DNA of 17,940 nt from Theodoxus fluviatilis. Lineage: Eukaryota; Mollusca; Gastropoda; Cycloneritida; Neritidae. Both the position numbers and the translations under genes were made by a program. The first letter of the stretch is position 1; every line of letters begins with the position of its first letter. Below the pieces are notes generated by a model, which was given only the letters and a program-made list of their open reading frames with translations, had not been told where the DNA came from and did not search any database. Location of the stretch: assembly GCA_034096865.1 (NCBI GenBank), contig JAWQFJ010002831.1, positions 86,979 through 104,918 of the forward strand, read 5' to 3'. Positions 7,645-17,499 of the stretch are shown one piece after another.

Positions 7645-8287
7645 AGACGGCGAAGAAAGCTGCCTGCTGATTGGAGGATTCTATTCAGGGAACCAATCAG
7701 AGGACTGCTTTCGTGTAGATATGGCGTATATGTCTACTCTTTGGGCAATTAAATGGCCGCAGCTCTCTCCAGTTCGCGCAGAAAAAGCTATATTTTGGGA
7801 TACTAGAAACCCATCCGAAGAAAATGTAAGCCATGAACAGCATTAATTTATCAAAGCTGTATGTTGAATGTATTGAAAGGTCCTACTTTTTAACAATCGA
7901 ATGCAGGTCACAGGGCAACGCTTGATCCTAATTATAAACCTTTGCGGAAGCGGCAACTGAATTCACTTAATCGAATGATTTTCTGGCCGCAAATCACCTT
8001 CTTGACAGGTATGTATTGCTTTGCATTTCCTAAAGATATTCCACAGGGGTGTATACGTTGATAAATAAGCTTGCATTCTTAGATAATATTGAAAAATAGA
8101 TCGTTCCCATTCAAACGATACCATGTAAATCTAGGTCGAGTTGGATTTCACAACGCCTGCTACAAAAAACAAAGCCAAAACACCCCCATTATTGCAGCAA
8201 ATCATTTTATTACACATTACACAGTAAATTTATTCACAAACATGATCGGAACGCATCAGAAACCGTCGATAAACAAGAAGTTTTACA
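7645..8287. other. Unassigned centre of the second inverted-repeat pair
   Basis: Mainly AT-rich DNA between the arms. Apart from the CCAAT pair I see nothing to annotate. A 76-codon frame at 8089-8319 has no recognisable motif. Confidence 0.4.
7667..7700. promoter_or_regulatory. Perfect inverted pair of CCAAT boxes
   Basis: CTGATTGG at 7667-7674 and CCAATCAG at 7693-7700 form a perfect 8-bp inverted repeat around an 18-base loop. Paired CCAAT boxes are typical NF-Y sites in promoters. The short frame starting at the ATG at 7752 ends after 17 codons, so no gene is assigned. Confidence 0.3.
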
Positions 8288-8412
8288 TGTCGCTAAGAGG
8301 TGTGATTAACTTTCCTTGATTCACCAATACTACCATCCGCTTGGGGCGCAACGTGTCTCGATCCTCACGACAATGCGCTAATGAACTATCTTTGTGTAAC
8401 CTATAATCTTTG
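8288..8412 (-). repeat. Right arm of the 0.9-kb inverted-repeat pair
   Basis: Reverse-complement partner of 7518-7644. The 27 identical bases lie at 8386-8412, at the outer end. The arm ends about 100 bases before the TTA-flanked transposon at 8517. Confidence 0.8.
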
Positions 8413-8513
8413 TCCCGTCTACAGCGTGGTGGTGGAGACTGGCATCCTCGTGGCACGGTTATGCGGAGACCATGGCTGCTGTGCAATGCTGGCCGTTTAG
8501 TTCAGGCGACCGG

Positions 8514-8516
8514 TTA
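8514..8516. repeat. TTA target-site duplication, left
   Basis: TTA directly abuts the left terminal inverted repeat and recurs at 10373-10375 directly after the right one. A 3-bp TWA duplication is the known signature of PIF/Harbinger insertion. Three bases can match by chance, but they sit exactly at both ends of a perfect 24-bp TIR. Confidence 0.65.
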
Positions 8517-8540
8517 GGCCCGTCGCACACTAGGCGTCCA
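8517..8540 (+). repeat. Left terminal inverted repeat
   Basis: 24 bases from GGCCCGTCGC to GGCGTCCA, matching the right end 24 of 24 in reverse complement. It is followed by three tandem AAGCAGCC-like units at 8540-8563. Confidence 0.9.
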
Positions 8541-8629
8541 AGCAGCCAAGCAGCCAAGCAGCTGGCGTATTTTGAACGCGCAGTACAGTGTGCGAGGGTA
8601 GCCGCCGGCTGATTCGGCTGCGCGCGCCC

Positions 8630-8700
8630 AGCCGCTTGCGTCCAAGCGTCAGGCGCTTGGAAGTAGGGTCGTCTCTATTTCCGAGCGCCTAGACGCTTGG
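8630..8700. repeat. Left subterminal GCTTGCGTCC / GCTTGGACG motif cluster
   Basis: AGCCGCTTGCGTCC (8630-8643), then GGCGCTTGG and GACGCTTGGACG in close succession. The same words occur near the right end in reverse orientation. Iterated subterminal motifs commonly bind the transposase of TIR elements; binding here is inference. Confidence 0.5.
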
Positions 8701-8756
8701 ACGTGGCCAATCAGATTGTTTGCAAGGGCAGGCAAGAAAACCTCTACAATCTCGGG

Positions 8757-8835
8757 ATGAAAAGTTATTATGATCGTGACAAGACCCGGGAGAGACTCCT
8801 GTGGATTGGGGTGGAGATGAAGAAAGGCTGGAGTG
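8757..8835 (+). pseudogene. Possible first-exon relic inside the TIR element
   Basis: An ATG at 8757 opens 26 codons beginning MKSYYDRDKTRERLLWIGVE and then meets a near-consensus donor, GTG|GTAAGT, at 8836. A CCAATCAG box lies 43 bases upstream at 8707-8714. The charged peptide is not recognised, no matching acceptor exon was found, and chance cannot be excluded. Confidence 0.2.
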
Positions 8836-8841
8836 GTAAGT

Positions 8842-9490
8842 TTGAAATTTCGGCATAGTTTTCGTCAGCGTTCGATTAAACATGTTATTCAAATGATGCA
8901 GTGCTGATGTATCTTTTATCTCCGTAGTTTAGCTGTTAAAAACAGTGATGCCATTACAAGGGGTGATAAAGGTTTCTACGAAGTCGAAGGTCCTGCAGAA
9001 CTGAACTCGGAACTGAGATGATTAGAAGTAATCCACACACTGCATTGCAGCCTAGAATTTTCACGGCTCCCAACGTGTCGGAGTGTTAATTTCTAATCTA
9101 CATTGCAGTGATATTGTGCACGTGTCACCTTTTTTTGTTGTTATTACCTCAGAGAAGAGAAGACACAGCTCTTACATTACACAAAGTTACATTTACTTGA
9201 ATTACATATTTGCTGCTTGCTTGTTGCTCACTTGTAACCCCTTCCAATTATTTGATGAGTTCTGTCGTCTGCAATGAACAAATGACTTGGTAATAATCAG
9301 TACTATTCAATTTTTGTTGTGACCGTAGTTACTTGGTTGTTAAATATTTGCACTATCAATCATCATTGTGGCTATGGTCATGTGACGGAACGTATGTTGT
9401 ATACCGCTGCTCTGATAATTTCTTCATAGAGCATTCAACTGCTTTTAATAAAATCATGAGAAGAGTAGCTTTTGACAACACAGCACAGGA

Positions 9491-9493
<3 letters not shown>
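8842..9493. other. Unassigned interior of the TIR element
   Basis: AT-rich sequence without a supported gene. No transposase motif appears in any frame here. Confidence 0.4.

Positions 9494-9545
<52 letters not shown>
9494..9545. repeat. (CA)26 microsatellite
   Basis: 26 uninterrupted CA dinucleotides within the TIR element. Confidence 0.95.
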
Positions 9546-9547
<2 letters not shown>

Positions 9548-9670
9548 CTCGCACACAACATACACACAGGCAAACATAAACTGACGTACACACGACACAC
9601 ACACACATGGACACACAACACACACACACACACAAACACACACACAAACACACACCCACACAACACACAC

Positions 9671-9708
<38 letters not shown>

Positions 9709-9756
9709 ACTCACACCCACAAACACCACACACACACACACACACCCAAACACCCC
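9546..9756. repeat. Interrupted (CA)n tract
   Basis: Imperfect CA repeats with ACAAACAC, CACCCACA and similar interruptions continue the pure tract. The Cys/Val-rich minus-strand and His/Thr-rich plus-strand frames across it are artefacts of the repeat. Confidence 0.9.
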
Positions 9757-10240
9757 ACGGATCAATCGCTTGATCGAGTGGCACCTATTTACAACGGGAC
9801 AGCAGAGATCGTCACAGACGAATACACACGCAGAAACCTTGCTTAACACTATAAATAACACATAGACACCATCTAGAAATATCAGGCTCTGCACCACAGT
9901 CACCCTAAGTAGAGCCTGCGACAGGTATTCGAAGTGGTCGAAACTGAACGCGAAGCAGTCGAGTAGTGGTCGCGATTGACATCAACAACCATGACACGCT
10001 GAGTAGGTCACGTTGACAACAACAATCCAGCTGTAAACTCAGACAGATCGAGACTACTCTCACACCAGACCAGTGACATCATTGGAAGAAATAATTATCA
10101 CACGATATCATTTTACGCAGTTGCAGTTCCCCCATAACTCAGCACAGAAAGACTGCAGTGTCAGTCGAGCGACGCGATGATTCTAAACGCGTCAATACAG
10201 GTTTTCTCGGTCAGTCTCGTTTCTGCGCGAGACTTTCCAA
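9757..10240. other. Unassigned interior right of the CA tract
   Basis: No supported gene or repeat family. The sequence becomes CpG-rich towards the right subterminal region, which begins at about 10240. Confidence 0.4.
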
Positions 10241-10348
10241 ATATGGCAAGTGCCGCTCGCGTCAAGCTGCGAGTGTGCGAGATGAGGACGCAAGCGGCTC
10301 ACAGCTAGCGGCCAAGCGCCGTAGGACGCAAGCAGCTTGCGTCACAAA

Positions 10349-10372
10349 TGGACGCCTAGTGTGCGACGGGCC
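10349..10372 (-). repeat. Right terminal inverted repeat
   Basis: Exact reverse complement of 8517-8540, followed immediately by TTA at 10373-10375. Confidence 0.9.
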
Positions 10373-10375
10373 TTA
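10373..10375. repeat. TTA target-site duplication, right
   Basis: Matches the TTA at 8514-8516 on the other side of the element. Confidence 0.65.
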
Positions 10376-10825
10376 TACAATGCCTGGGTCAGATGTGGCT
10401 CAGGCAATCACTAGATAGGATTTGCAGCAAGAGAAGTCAGGGCCTTGCTGAACGCTTCGCCAAGGATCGCGTATTGCACGATCGTTGGCTTCGCGTCGCT
10501 TAGCAAGCGGACAACCTATGCACCTATGGTTTTGTGCAGCTTCTCTCTACTCCTTTCTATAAATCGATATAAATAGTCCAGCACAAAAGAGCAGACTTTC
10601 TGCTTTACGTGGTGATCCACAATTTTGATTTATGTTCCAATTCCAAAACCAGCCAACAGATAGCCTCTAAAACTTAACGAACTGTTTCTTGGATAAAACC
10701 ACGACCTTACACTAATATTATAATCAAAATACGTTATGCACTTTCTGACATATTTTTCACACAGGATAACGAACGTACGCACCAACCTATACTGACCGAA
10801 AAACAAGACGTCCTTGAAGGAGGTA
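10376..10825. other. Unassigned stretch with one TATA-like box
   Basis: No supported gene. TATAAATA at 10568-10575 is a good TATA-box match, but nothing convincing follows it within 300 bases. Confidence 0.35.
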
Positions 10826-11130
10826 AAAATGCACGCACCTAAGCATGCACGCACGCACACGCGTGTGCACGTGCACACACACAGGTACGCGAAGAGGCAC
10901 ACACATGCACACACATATGCACACACATAATTATACGCTTGCAAGTACACCCATACACAGACACACATTTGCAACGCATGCTTTCTCTCGTTCACGCATG
11001 CGCGCAGGCAAACGCACATGCGTACATACATAAACAGGCCAGTGCACATACACACACATGCGCCTACAAAAACTTGAACACTGACACAAACACATTGCAA
11101 ACATATGAGGTGCACACAGACACTTGCATT
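10826..11130. repeat. Degenerate CA-rich tract
   Basis: Short CA runs broken by TGCACGC, TATGCA and similar words. On the minus strand a 184-codon Cys/Val-rich frame crosses it; composition explains it. Confidence 0.75.
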
Positions 11131-11406
11131 ACCCCAGCCTACACTGAGGTGTGACTGCACACAGCTGTAGAGAAACAGCCGCACTGACGCTGTGCACTGA
11201 CCTGAAAAGGACGGCCAGTTTGAAAGACAGGGCTAGCAGCTGTGCGCGCAGTAGCGCGCCAGCCTTTCCCACTTCTTTCCTTGAAACATGCTCTCTCTCC
11301 ACCTTCGCCCCATCCAACCCCCCTCCACCCCCCTCCACTCCCCATTAACCTTTGTCGCTCTCGTGCAACCATTCCATTTACCTTCAACGTTAATAACGAT
11401 GAATTC
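11131..11406. other. Unassigned stretch, pyrimidine-rich on the right
   Basis: Ordinary sequence to about 11265, then a C/T-rich run (CCAACCCCCCTCCACCCCCC near 11317-11336). No supported gene. Confidence 0.4.
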
Positions 11407-11475
11407 AACACACACACACACACACACACACACAGCACACACCCAGCACACACACCACACACCACACACACACAG
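11407..11475. repeat. (CA)n microsatellite, interrupted
   Basis: CA repeats with short interruptions such as GCACACACCCAGCACACA. CA-rich sequence continues more loosely to about 11545. Confidence 0.85.
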
Positions 11476-11545
11476 CACCACCCTCATCCTTCAACAACAT
11501 AGACCACTAACACACACCAAACAACACCCACAACACACACAACCC

Positions 11546-12516
11546 TCCCGCCTTTCAGCTTACGCAGACGACACCCAAGGACCGTCGATCTGAGGGAACT
11601 GCCGTTTCTGGCTGGGTGGTACCTGTATTAACATTGGGGGTATTGAATTTCGACCTGGCCTGGTGACCTCAACTCAAGGCCAGACCCGAAGACCTATCGC
11701 AACATTATTTCTGGGAATAACATCACTAGAGGTTCATAAAATAAACAACATGAACAATAACTTGACGACATCCTCCAAACATGACAAACAAATAACCACT
11801 TCTCTTCTGTTTTAAATAACTTCTATATAACGAAACCATCTTCTGGCCAAACAAAACCACAACAACCATCTAACAACCCAGTACAAACTACCACACACAT
11901 CTTCTGACCAAATATAGATTTTTGGTTGAGTTATCTTAAAATAGCACTTAACACTCCCGAGCACCGTGGTTTATCCGTGTGTGTTTTGTCGGGTTTTATC
12001 TCTTTTTTTTTCACATTTTTTGTTTTGTGTGTTTTGTGTTGTTTGTTTCGGTGTTTGCGTGTGCGCGCGCACGCGCTAGCAGATGTTTCGTTGCTGGTGC
12101 GCGTACATTTGGTAATGTACGTACATAGCGACTCACTTTTCTATGCAAAAATGAGGGGAAAGAAACCCGCATTGCCGAAACGCATGAAGCAATTTATAAC
12201 AAACTTCCATGTGTGAACCTAATTATTTAGGAAATACGAAATAATCCTCCCTCATGTATCTAGCCGTGTAGTCAGCATACATGTAGAAGAACAATTTAGG
12301 ATTCAGTAACTCCTAAGTCTTTAGTGATTTAATGATTCATTTTACCATCCTGACACGTTTTGGTAACATATTTGTTTCCCCTTCATAGCTTTACTTTGAG
12401 GGTTTAGAAGGCAAGCATTGAGCACGATTCTTTTTAAAAAAAAGACAACGTTTTTACGGACGTTTTTTTAACATCGCCACCTAAACAGCCCTGGGCCCCA
12501 CTGCAAGCACCATTTT
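11546..12516. other. Unassigned stretch between the CA tract and the C-rich block
   Basis: A/C-rich at 11740-11910, T/G-rich at 11970-12060 ending in GTGTGCGCGCGCACGCGC, then AT-rich. A 96-codon frame at 11926-12216 has a hydrophobic middle from the T-rich stretch and a basic tail but no recognisable domain; I do not call it a gene. Confidence 0.4.
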
Positions 12517-12580
12517 CCCCCCACCCCTCGCCCCCCCTCCCCCACCCTCCCCCCCCCTCCCCACCCCCCTCCCCCCATCC
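12517..12580 (-). repeat. 64-bp C-rich block, G-quadruplex-prone on the minus strand
   Basis: The plus strand is almost only C with single A or T breaks and one G. The minus strand therefore carries at least eight G-runs of three or more with one-base spacers, far above the G3+N1-7 quadruplex rule. It marks the start of the C/A-rich domain. Confidence 0.9.
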
Positions 12581-14462
12581 TGCGCGCACCACTAAGTCAC
12601 CGCCGCCCGCTACCGTATATCACACACCACCACTATGCTGGACACCACACAACCACCACTTACATCTCAATATTATCACCAATTAACTTCCAAAACTATT
12701 ACTACTGTCCACTACCACACCTAAACCGCCACTGCCGCGCCATAAATTACACACCGAAACACTTACAACCCCCATTACACACCTCACCGTGATCCCAATC
12801 CATCCACAACACCGACATCTCTTCTTATCATTCTAAGCACAATTTAATATCACCATATCACCTACACACCACAGTCTCATACTAAGACCACTATCACTGA
12901 CGCCAACCTCTCCACCATTACCATCACTGCTGTCCTAACACTTATTACTTGCATCTGTTGCATCCTCACTACTACATTCACCACCACCACCACCACCACT
13001 ATCCACACCACCACTATCACCACACCACATTCACCACCCCACCGCATCACCACCACCACGCCACCACCCCACCAATCACACCCCACCACCACACACCACC
13101 CCACCACCACCACACCACCTCTCCTACCACACCACCACCCACCACCACCACCACCACCCCCACCACCACCACCCCAACACCACCCCACTACCTCACCACC
13201 CCACCACCGACGCACTCCCTCACCACCACCACCCCCCCACTACCACCACCCCACCACCACCACCACCACACCCTACACCCCACCAACCATCACCACCACC
13301 ACCAACATCACCACCCACTCACCACAACCCCATCCCCGTCCACCATCCCCTCACCACCAACCACCCGACCATTTCCCACCACCACCACGCGCCACCCCAG
13401 CCACCACCCGACCACCACGCACCTCGCCACCTGGATCACCATTCCACCCTCATCACCACCACGCCCACTACGGCTGGCACAACCAGCCGACCCACCACCG
13501 CAACCACCCACCACCACCACCCAGCACCAACCACCCACCACCACACCGACCACCACCACCGATCTCAACGAACCACCTCACCACCATCTCATCACACGAC
13601 CCACCCACCACTTCAGCACTAACATGGCACGAAAACGCCGACCGCCACCACCACCACCACCTCCACCAACCCACCACCACCACCACACGCTCTCACGCCG
13701 TAACCACCGTCCCCACCATCACCACCACCACCATTACACCATCTCACCACCCCACCATCGCTTCCCGATCACTGTCACCAAGGCTTCCCACCATCACTAC
13801 CATCAGCACGACTATCACCACCCCCCGACATATCACCACCACCAACACCACTACCTCCCGCTAGCCCAATTCAACCATCACCACTGTCACCCACGACTAC
13901 CACTCCACCTCCACCAAATCTCATCACCTCACACACCACACATCTCACCATACACACTGCTTGGCCAACAACCCACACCACCATTCCACCACATACGTGT
14001 CACACATCAACAGCCGAATGTAATATCACATCAACTCCATAATACACGTACTATTACATCATCGTCCACCGATCTCTTTTTCTCCAGCACACCTTTTCTA
14101 CCACCTAAAAGCACCTGTGCTACAAAGAATCACCCTCCTAACTGTTCCAATAAACCACTATGCTACTTAGCCCATTCTACATCTACTTGCATCATCACAA
14201 GTACTAACCACACAAATAACGAAACATAATCACACCACTACCTACCTGCTCATCGCTCCCATTACACCCAGACCCCCACCAACATTCCACACTTGAATCA
14301 CACCACCATCACCACCCGTATTCATTACTATCAGGCACCCTCTTCCACCGTTTTTTTTTTAATCAAAAGACGAACCGCCACCAATACAAACCACTTCACA
14401 ACATGCACCCCACCGTCACGCGTCTATTACCGCCACCAAATTACAGTGTCACCTCCGCCGTT
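12581..14462. repeat. Cryptically simple CAC/CCA-rich domain
   Basis: About 1.9 kb in which the plus strand is dominated by CAC, CCA, ACC and ATC words, with little G and no fixed unit. It is densest at 12970-13900. G scarcity removes TAG and TGA stops, which leaves a 426-codon His/Pro/Thr frame open at 12949-14229. The absence of any motif and the composition argue against a gene. Near 14425-14460 words resembling the 27-bp unit appear (TTACCGCCACCAAATTACAG), as if the array grew out of this domain. Confidence 0.8.
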
Positions 14463-15689
14463 CACCACTGCTACCACCGCCACCAGCATCACCACTGCTA
14501 CCACAGCCACAAGCATCACCACTGCTACCACAGCCACCAGCATCACCACTGCTACCACAGCCACCAGCATCACTACTGCTACCACAGCCACCAACATCAC
14601 CACTGCTACCACCGCCACCAGCATCACCACTGCTACCACCGCCACCAGCATCACACTGCTACCACAGCCACCAGCATCACCACTGCTACCACCGCCACCA
14701 GCATCACCACTGCTACCACCGCCACCAGCATCACCACTGCTACCACCGCCACCAGCATCACCACTGCTACCACCGCCACCAGCATCACCACTGCTACCAC
14801 CGCCACCAGCATCACCACTGCTACCACCGCCACCAGCATCACCACTGCTACCACCGCCACCAGCATCACCACTGCTACCACCGCCACCAGCATCACCACT
14901 GCTACCACCGCCACCAGCATCACCACTGCTACCACAGCCACCAGCATCACCACTGCTACCACCGCCACCAGCATCACCACTGCTACCACCGCCACCAGCA
15001 TCACCACTGCTACCACCGCCACCAGCATCACCACTGCTACCACCGCCACCAGCATCACCACTGCTACCACCGCCACCAGCATCACCACTGCTACCACAGC
15101 CACCAGCATCACCACTGCTACCACCGCCACCAGCATCACCACTGCTACCACCGCCACCAGCATCACCACTGCTACCACCGCCACCAGCATCACCACTGCT
15201 ACCACAGCCACCAGCATCACCACTGCTACCACAGCCACCAGCATCACCACTGCTACCACCGCCACCAGCATCACCACTGCTACCACCGCCACCAGCATCA
15301 CCACTGCTACCACCGCCACCAGCATCACCACTGCTACCACAGCCACCAGCATCACCACTGCTACCACCGCCACCAGCATCACCACTGCTACCACCGCCAC
15401 CAGCATCACCACTGCTACCACCGCCACCAGCATCACCACTGCTACCACCGCCACCAGCATCACCACTGCTACCACCGCCACCAGCATCACCACTGCTACC
15501 ACAGCCACCAGCATCACCACTGCTACCACCGCCACCAGCATCACCACTGCTACCACCGCCACCAGCATCACCACTGCTACCACAGCCACCAGCATCACCA
15601 CTGCTACCACCGCCACCAGCATCACCACTGCTACCACCGCCACCAGCATCACCACTGCTACCACCGCCACCAGCATCACCACTGCTACC

Positions 15690-15765
15690 ACGACCACCTC
15701 CATCACCACTGCTACCACGCCACAGCATCACCACTGCTACCACAGCCTACAGCATCACCACTGCT
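15690..15765. repeat. Disrupted units inside the 27-bp array
   Basis: Units here carry CGACCACCTCC and CGCCACAGC variants and a one-base loss, and separate two homogeneous blocks. A 24-base unit lacking one GCC follows near 15810-15835. Confidence 0.85.
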
Positions 15766-17499
15766 ACCACCGCCACCAGCATCACCACTGCTACCACAGC
15801 CACCAGCATCACCACTGCTACCACCACCAGCATCACCACTGCTACCACCGCCACCAGCATCACCACTGCTACCACAGCCACCAGCATCACCACTGCTACC
15901 ACCGCCACCAGCATCACCACTGCTACCACCGCCACCAGCATCACCACTGCTACCACCGCCACCAGCATCACCACTGCTACCACCGCCACCAGCATCACCA
16001 CTGCTACCACAGCCACCAGCATCACCACTGCTACCACCGCCACCAGCATCACCACTGCTACCACCGCCACCAGCATCACCACTGCTACCACCGCCACCAG
16101 CATCACCACTGCTACCACCGCCACCAGCATCACCACTGCTACCACCGCCACCAGCATCACCACTGCTACCACCGCCACCAGCATCACCACTGCTACCACC
16201 GCCACCAGCATCACCACTGCTACCACCGCCACCAGCATCACCACTGCTACCACCGCCACCAGCATCACCACCTGCTACCACCGCCACCAGCATCACCACT
16301 GCTACCACCGCCACCAGCATCACCACTGCTACCACCGCCACCAGCATCACCACTGCTACCACAGCCACCAGCATCACCACTGCTACCACCGCCACCAGCA
16401 TCACCACTGCTACCACCGCCACCAGCATCACCACTGCTACCACAGCCACCAGCATCACCACTGCTACCACCGCCACCAGCATCACCACTGCTACCACAGC
16501 CACCAGCATCACCACTGCTACCACAGCCACAGCATCCCACATGACCACGCCACCAGCATCACCACTGCTACCACAGCCACCAGCATCACCACTGCTACCA
16601 CAGCCACCAGCATCACCACTGCTACCACCGCCACCAGCATCACCACTGCTACCACCGCCACCAGCATCACCACTGCTACCACAGCCACAGCATCACCACT
16701 GCTACCACCGCCACCAGCATCACCACTGCTACCACAGCCACCAGCATCACCACATGTACCACCGCCACAGCATCACCACTGCTACCACCGCCACCAGCAT
16801 CACCACTGCTACCACCGCCACCAGCATCACCACTGCTACCCCCACCGCATCACCTGCTACACAGCCACAGCATCACACTGCTACCACCGCCACCAGCATC
16901 ACCACTGCTACCACAGCCACCAGCATCACCACTGCTACCACCGCCACCAGCATCACCACTGCTACCACCGCCACCAGCATCACCACTGCTACCACCGCCA
17001 CCAGCATCACCACTGCTACCACAGCCACAAGCATCACCACTGCTACCACCGCCACCAGCATCACCACTGCTACCACAGCCACAAGCATCACCACTGCTAC
17101 CACAGCCACCAGCACCATGCTACCACAGCCACCAGACACAACTGCTACCACAGCCCCACAGCATCACCACTGCACCACCGCCACCAGCATCACCACTGCT
17201 ACCACAGCCACAAGCATCACCACTGCTACCCACCGCCACCATCATCCCACTGCTACCACAGCCACCAACATCACCCACTGCCACCCACCGCCCCCAGCAT
17301 CACCACTGCTACCACCGCCACAAGCATCACCCACTGCTACCACCGCCACCAGCATCACCACTGCTACCACTGCCACCACCATCACCACTGCTACCACCGC
17401 CACCAGCATCACCACTGCTACCACCGCCACCAGCATCACCACTGCTACCACCGCCACCAGCATCACCACTGCTACCACCGCCACCAGCATCACCACTGC

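Larger units (their letters stand above)
8517..10372. mobile_element. 1,856-bp TIR transposon, PIF/Harbinger-like and non-autonomous
   Basis: Seen: perfect 24-bp terminal inverted repeats (8517-8540 and 10349-10372, starting GGCCCGTCGCACAC), flanked by TTA on both sides. Subterminal sequence is CpG-rich and studded with GCTTGCGTCC-type words in both orientations, including a 14-bp inverted match at 8630-8643 and 10286-10299. Known: TWA duplications and termini starting GG are features of PIF/Harbinger elements. No DDE transposase or Myb-like partner is readable inside, and the centre holds CA microsatellites, so the copy looks non-autonomous or gutted. A possible exon relic is at 8757-8835. 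The family name is inferred from ends and duplication only. Confidence 0.75.

Noticed and set aside
7518..8412. tRNA- or 5S-derived SINE in the inverted arms
   Set aside because: No A box, B box or 5S internal control region found in either arm, and no A-rich or simple-repeat tail at their ends.
10568..10575. TATAAATA as a promoter
   Set aside because: Isolated match with no other box nearby and no supported gene downstream; mentioned only in the description of the stretch.
11545..11593. AYADDTQ in the plus-strand frame, resembling the catalytic box of LINE reverse transcriptases
   Set aside because: Only about seven residues match. The sequence before it is a CA microsatellite and the frame stops eight codons later, with no other RT block nearby.
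11926..12216. 96-codon frame with a hydrophobic segment, considered as a small membrane protein
   Set aside because: The hydrophobic part comes from a T-rich run, composition changes abruptly along the frame, and there is no supporting start, splice or family signal.
12949..14229. A 426-codon His/Pro/Thr-rich frame
   Set aside because: It follows directly from CAC/CCA-rich DNA that lacks TAG and TGA; no motif, and no consistent unit at the protein level.
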